In this document: piece by piece, positions 59,726-64,000 of the stretch
How positions within the stretch are numbered: the first letter of the stretch is position 1
How the letters are laid out: each line of letters begins with the position of its first letter
DNA from: Megalonaias nervosa
Taxonomy: Eukaryota; Mollusca; Bivalvia; Unionida; Unionidae
Reading direction: 5' to 3'
Assembly: GCA_016617855.1 (NCBI GenBank)
Contig: JAECUM010012851.1
Coordinates: 16,684-80,683, forward strand
Length of the DNA: 64,000 nt
Position numbers and translations under genes: made by a program
The notes under the pieces: model-generated
The model's database searches: none
What the model was told of the DNA's origin: nothing
The model's input: only the letters and a program-made list of their open reading frames with translations

Positions 59726-60079
59726 GTACCTCTTAGCATGTATATAGATATCTATTGAATGAAGTACTTGGACACCTTAGATCACCTTCTCAAGTTTGAT
59801 AAAATATTTTAAAGCAGCTTTTATTTCTTAGTCAACTTCAAAGTACTAATACACATGATAGCAACTGTTGAAGGCATCTCCCATCTTGAGGCTGAGGTCA
59901 TCATCCAGGACAACTGTCAATACAGAGTTAGTGTATTTGTTGTATGTTTGATATTTTTAAAACTGTAAAAAAAGAAATAAAATAAAATTCTTAAATCATC
60001 ACATGGTTTTTGTTTTATCATTTGTACCACATATTAAATGACAATACCTTGAATCTAGCATAAGATTCTTTTAGACATT

Positions 60080-60960
60080 TCTCAGATGTAACCCTTTGTA
60101 ACAATAGGTGCCATGCTGTTTACTACCACGAAGATGTTATACTCATATGTTGTAAAATCATGAAAGGAAGATATCTAAAAACACAAATTTCAATTTCCTT
60201 ATCTTGGTATGTCAGCGTGTATACTTTATTAACTTTATTGATCCTATACACCCTTTAAGACCTTTCCTACCTTTAAATCAATCTTTCTAAGACTAAATTC
60301 CCAAAAGATGGCATGCATGCATCGTGCAACAACTTGGAATAAACCTCATAACTGTGAAATATAACCCTATGGTAACAGTCCCTTTAGATTTTTAAAATCT
60401 TACAAATATTCATTTAATGCAAGAACATCCCTCAGGACCTTTCTTACATTTAAAATATTCTTTTTTGGACTAAACTAAAAAATATGGCATGAAAGCATAA
60501 TGCATAAACTTGAAGAAAAAGAAACATAACAATGAAATATAATTCTACAGAACAATAATAAAATTCCCTTTAGACATTTTATATCTTCCATATATTCTTT
60601 CTCTGTAACGACTCTCCTGAATACCTTTCTTACCTTTAAATGATAACATTACAAAATGGCATGCAGGCATAATGCAACAACTGGAATAAAATGTCATGAT
60701 TGTGAAATATAACTCTTTGGGAGATAGTAACAATCCCTTTAGATCTTTAATACATTCCAAATATACTTTTCATGAAATGACTCTCTGTTTAAGACATCAG
60801 GCAACTATTTATAGTAGGTTTCATATCCATGAAATTTTGCAATGGTCCTGTTAGATCTTTCCTACCTTGAAACTATTCTTTAAGGACTAAAGTCTGAAAG
60901 TTTCATTAAGACATCATTCAACAGCTAGGTGTAACCTTCATTACTGTGAAATATTTCCCT
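60080..60960. repeat. Degenerate tandem repeat, about 170-bp unit, 4-5 copies
   Basis: Units share ATGGCATGCAGGCATAATGC-like text, TGGAATAAA, TGTGAAATATAACTC, AATCCCTTTAGATC and ACCTTTCTTACCTTTAAA in constant order. Confidence 0.7.
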
Positions 60961-60999
60961 ATCATCAGAGAGAGTTTCCTCAGTGACTATCTATTTTTC

Positions 61000-61101
61000 A
61001 AACAGTTCTGTGCAACATTCTTAAATGTTCTGAATCAGTCTTTTCAAGCAACACAGAATCAAACTTGTTACAAATATAATACAAATAAATAATATTAGTG
61101 C

Positions 61102-61137
<36 letters not shown>

Positions 61138-62289
61138 ATCAAAAATTAAATATATTATTTTATTAAATATTACTTCAAACATATATTTCAAGTACAAATA
61201 TTTTTTTCAAATATATATTTCAAGTAGTTATTTTTTTTAAAAATGCCATGCCAAAAATCATCAGATTAAATAAATATAAAGATCTTAAAAAATATATATG
61301 AAAACTAACATGCATTAATGAGATAGCAGAGTAGTACTTACAATTTATTTTGTAAAGATTCTGTATTCTTACACTTAATTTAATTTCAAAGTACAGAACA
61401 CACACACACACACCAATTAATATCCCCAAGAATTTGGAACTCCAAGTTGTTGCGCGCAATTTCTCAAAAAGTGGCCTATTCCAAGTTGGAGCCAACGACC
61501 ATGAAATTTCTCGAGAAAGAGCACAACAATTTGGAATTCATATTTGTTACACGAGAGTTCTTGAGAAATAGGCTATTCTGAGTTGAAGCCCGATATCACC
61601 AAGCGCGCCAAGCCGCTTGCAACAACGCGGAAAACAATTAAGAAGGTCAGCTAGTATACTTAAACGCTGTATTATCGCGGCAAACGGGATTTTCCGATCA
61701 ATTTTGGACACACGCCGTCTAGCGGTTGTTTACATATGTAAAGCTGTAGCCAGCAAGGACGCAAATATCTTACAGCACAATTTCCTCTAAGATGTCAACA
61801 ATTTTTTTTATAAGTTAACGATGAAAAAGAATGAACATCACGTTTTTGTAGAACGCATGCAATTACGATGATCATCATATAAAAAAAAACTCCAGTCGAA
61901 CTTGCTATATCTGCGTTGGCTTTGATTACGAAATATATTCAGTGTATCGTTTGATGTTTGATGATTATAGGTCATATACTTGATGGTGACATACGTGTCC
62001 TTACAAGGTCAAGGTTGCAATTAAATTTCATGGTAGCCAATATGGACCAAAATTTACCAAATGTTGCTAATGATCATACTTCTCGTACGTAAATAAGAAT
62101 ATAATAACAGTTAAACTTTCTTTAAATCAGTAATATTTTAATAATAATAATATTAATATTAATAACAGTAGTTATATATTTACATTTCTTTGATCACATT
62201 GCATTTAAAATTCGTATGAAGTTCTGTTCAATGGTAGTCATAGCCATGAGATGTAGTGTAGTCTAGTTCACTTCATTTTTATTTCTTTC

Positions 62290-62339
<50 letters not shown>

Positions 62340-62441
62340 TAAGTGTTGGGGTGGTCCATTTTGCTATTAACGGTCGGAATTTCGTTACATCATAAGAAAC
62401 GATAGCTCGTTGGAGTTACTTTATTTGTGGGCAACTCTTAG
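61000..62441. other. Unassigned DNA between the last repeats and element 2
   Basis: It contains an (AAAT)n run (61,100-61,137), CA runs at 61,399-61,413 and 62,291-62,336, and a block at 61,440-61,560 that is an inverted relative of 58,545-58,620. No gene is supported. Confidence 0.4.
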
Positions 62442-62599
62442 AGCAGCAGTAGAGCTGAACAGACCACTTGCCTGAGACATTAAAGTTTTTGTCTGAGACA
62501 TTAAAGTTTTTGTCTTAATAATGAAAACTTCTTTAATTGACCAGATTTTTTCACAATCTGGTCACTACGCGTTGGTCGTTCAGCAGCTCTACTGCTGCT
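62442..62599 (+). repeat. Terminal inverted repeat candidate of element 2 (158 bp)
   Basis: The outer end AGCAGCAGTAGAGCTG and inner end CAGCTCTACTGCTGCT are inverted, the same plan as element 1. Inside lie two direct copies of a 21-base unit (TGAGACATTAAAGTTTTTGTC, 62,473-62,514) and a 9-bp hairpin (GACCAGATT/AATCTGGTC, 62,539-62,563). The partner repeat is not in the window. Confidence 0.75.
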
Positions 62600-62633
62600 A
62601 TAAATTAAACAACCAGTATAGATATTATCAATA

Positions 62634-63854
62634 ATGAGTATTGGAGAACCACACTCAGCTAAACTAGCTCGAGAGCGACTAGAGGCAATTAAAAAATATC
62701 TACCCGTTCGTGATTCTGTTAAGCAACAACTACAATCGCGTCAGGAATCTCAAGTGGAATTTACAGAAGGTACAGAAAAATTATTTAAGCCGATTGTTGA
62801 ACCAACGAAGAAAATTGTTACAGCAACTGAGGCAACACAAAGAGCTCTTGCAACATTGCCTGCTGATATTGCTGGCCGTATTCAAGCAGCTCAACCACCA
62901 CCACAACCACAAGCACCACAACCACCACAACCAGCGCCTAAAAGACCAAGAACTAATATAATAGATAAATTTACGCCTGAAGGTATTGCTGCTATCAGGG
63001 ACCCAACCAAATTATTTGATATTGCCGCGTATGGATATTATGAAAGAAAAAAATATGTAAAACCAGAACATGTTAAATCATTAAGCTCTACCAACTGGAT
63101 CAAAGATATATATCGCGTCGCTACTGGTACTCCAGAAATCAGATCTAATAATGATATTGAAAGTTTTAACAGGTTTGTTAATGATTTAAATATATTTATA
63201 GAAGAGGTTGAACAAAGCAAACGATTATCACCACCACCACAATTTGAATCATTACCAATATCACAACCACCACAATTTGAATTACCACCACAATTTGAAT
63301 TACCACCACCACAATTTGAATTACCACCACCACAATTTGAATCATCATCACCACAATTTGAATCATCACCACATCTCAAATTTCCATCACCAGAGCAACC
63401 AATACCACGACTACTACAACAACAACTAGAGATACAACGACAACAAGAACAACGAAAACAAAAACGACAAGAAACAATAAAACGATTACGAGAACAACGA
63501 AAAGCACCAAAATCATTTGAGCAATCACTTCGTGATTATCCAGAATCACCAAAAACACCACCGAAACCAAGTAAAAAGAAACCAAGTGAAGAGAAAGAAG
63601 AAGAATTTCAAGACGCTCCTGGCGCGACTGGAAGTGGTTTAGGAAGTGGCCTTATTACTTGTCCCAATAACGTTCTTGCTGATGTCGATCGATTAGAAAT
63701 TCTCATTGGAGGAAAACGAGCTGGTAATAATTCCCCAGAAATCATTAATGAACCAGCTGATATTTGCAAACGATTATTTAGTGGCGGCATCATGGATATT
63801 AATGTATATCGGTCCCTCATTAATGAAATCGCCGATGATTATTATAGTGACTAA
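62634..63854 (+). CDS. Intact structural protein of element 2 with Pro/Gln repeats (406 aa)
   Basis: ATG 62,634 to TAA 63,852-63,854. The N-terminal 40 residues (MSIGEPHSAKLARERLEAIK) align closely with the gene at 15,738 in element 1. A PQ/PP-rich linker (residues 85-105), a helical domain (about 110-195), then at least six copies of a PPQFE(L/S) repeat (about 199-250), a basic Gln/Arg coiled stretch and a C-terminal domain after GATGSGLGSG follow. No enzyme motif is present. Intactness suggests element 2 is younger than element 1. Function unknown; probably virion-associated. Confidence 0.85.
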   Translation: MSIGEPHSAKLARERLEAIKKYLPVRDSVKQQLQSRQESQVEFTEGTEKLFKPIVEPTKKIVTATEATQRALATLPADIAGRIQAAQPPPQPQAPQPPQPAPKRPRTNIIDKFTPEGIAAIRDPTKLFDIAAYGYYERKKYVKPEHVKSLSSTNWIKDIYRVATGTPEIRSNNDIESFNRFVNDLNIFIEEVEQSKRLSPPPQFESLPISQPPQFELPPQFELPPPQFELPPPQFESSSPQFESSPHLKFPSPEQPIPRLLQQQLEIQRQQEQRKQKRQETIKRLREQRKAPKSFEQSLRDYPESPKTPPKPSKKKPSEEKEEEFQDAPGATGSGLGSGLITCPNNVLADVDRLEILIGGKRAGNNSPEIINEPADICKRLFSGGIMDINVYRSLINEIADDYYSD

Positions 63855-63889
63855 GTATGTAATTAGTGATAAAATCACTTAATAATAAA

Positions 63890-64000
63890 ATGATCGTGCA
63901 TGGTACTCAACGTGGACCTACCATGGTCAGGGTAATAAACTCTCGATTACCTGTATACAGAGTAACCTACGGAGATGGATTAGGTGATATTATTCAGGGT
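63890..64000 (+). CDS. Start of second gene of element 2 (partial)
   Basis: ATG 63,890 opens a frame that is still open at the window end (37 codons, MIVHGTQRGPTMVRV...). By analogy with element 1 the capsid gene would follow the terminal structural gene, but these residues are too few to assign. Confidence 0.45.
   Translation, partial: MIVHGTQRGPTMVRVINSRLPVYRVTYGDGLGDIIQG

Larger units (their letters stand above)
62442..64000 (+). mobile_element. Polinton element 2, left part only, opposite orientation to element 1
   Basis: A terminal-repeat candidate beginning AGCAGCAGTAGAGCTGAAC is followed by an intact gene homologous to the last (right-end) gene of element 1, then the start of another gene. 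Since element 1 carries this gene next to its right end on the minus strand, element 2 is inverted. The host side reads TCTTAG immediately before the repeat. The far end is outside the window. Confidence 0.88.

Noticed and set aside
63038..63585. Cys/Gly/Asn and poly-Val ORFs on the minus strand
   Set aside because: They are antisense shadows of the PPQFE repeats and the Gln/Arg-rich part of the intact gene.

Overview
The window is AT-rich animal genomic DNA with introns, many degenerate repeats and several classes of transposable element. tRNA-headed SINEs of a type I associate with molluscs make a marine invertebrate, perhaps a bivalve, the best guess; this is inference and no host gene pins it down.

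Region 1 (107-16,013) is an apparently complete but decayed Polinton/Maverick (adintovirus-like) element of about 15.9 kb. It has 249-bp terminal inverted repeats and a 5-bp target duplication (GCTCA). The left half carries a packaging ATPase, a phospholipase A2-like protein, a D,D,E integrase, a block holding an HNH module, an SF1 helicase and a protein-primed type DNA polymerase B, a small zinc-ribbon protein and an HNH homing-type nuclease. The middle has a SINE and two AT-rich minisatellite arrays around one intact ORF of unknown function. The right half is a morphogenesis cluster, all on the minus strand: a penton/minor-capsid-like protein, a membrane protein, a tail-fibre-like protein, an adenain-type protease, a basic hydrophobic pVI-like protein, the probable major capsid protein and an N-terminal-end structural protein. 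Together these would integrate, copy, package and assemble a virus-like genome, but nearly every gene is interrupted, most often by TGA.

Region 2 (16,014-24,800) is host DNA with SINEs, degenerate tandem repeats and two spliced exons of a minus-strand gene: a neuralized-type NHR exon and a P-loop NTPase exon. The Polinton lies downstream of the second exon, probably inside the gene.

Region 3 (24,832-28,627) is a 3.8-kb DNA transposon with GGGTTGTTTTCA inverted ends, an AT target duplication and two convergent spliced genes (SWIM+PHD protein; THAP+DDE transposase). This layout fits the ISL2EU superfamily.

Region 4 (30,775-44,050) holds an LTR retrotransposon with integrase upstream of reverse transcriptase (Gmr1-like order), a LINE split by a second LINE fragment with its own target duplication, and a solo LTR flanked by TGCAG. 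Region 5 (44,050-62,440) is mostly unassigned, with a third, internally deleted LINE copy, another solo LTR, a perfect 35-bp hairpin, dispersed repeats and weak exon candidates.

Region 6 (62,442-end) is the start of a second, related Polinton in the opposite orientation, with an intact 406-codon first gene matching the last gene of element 1. The window ends inside its second gene.
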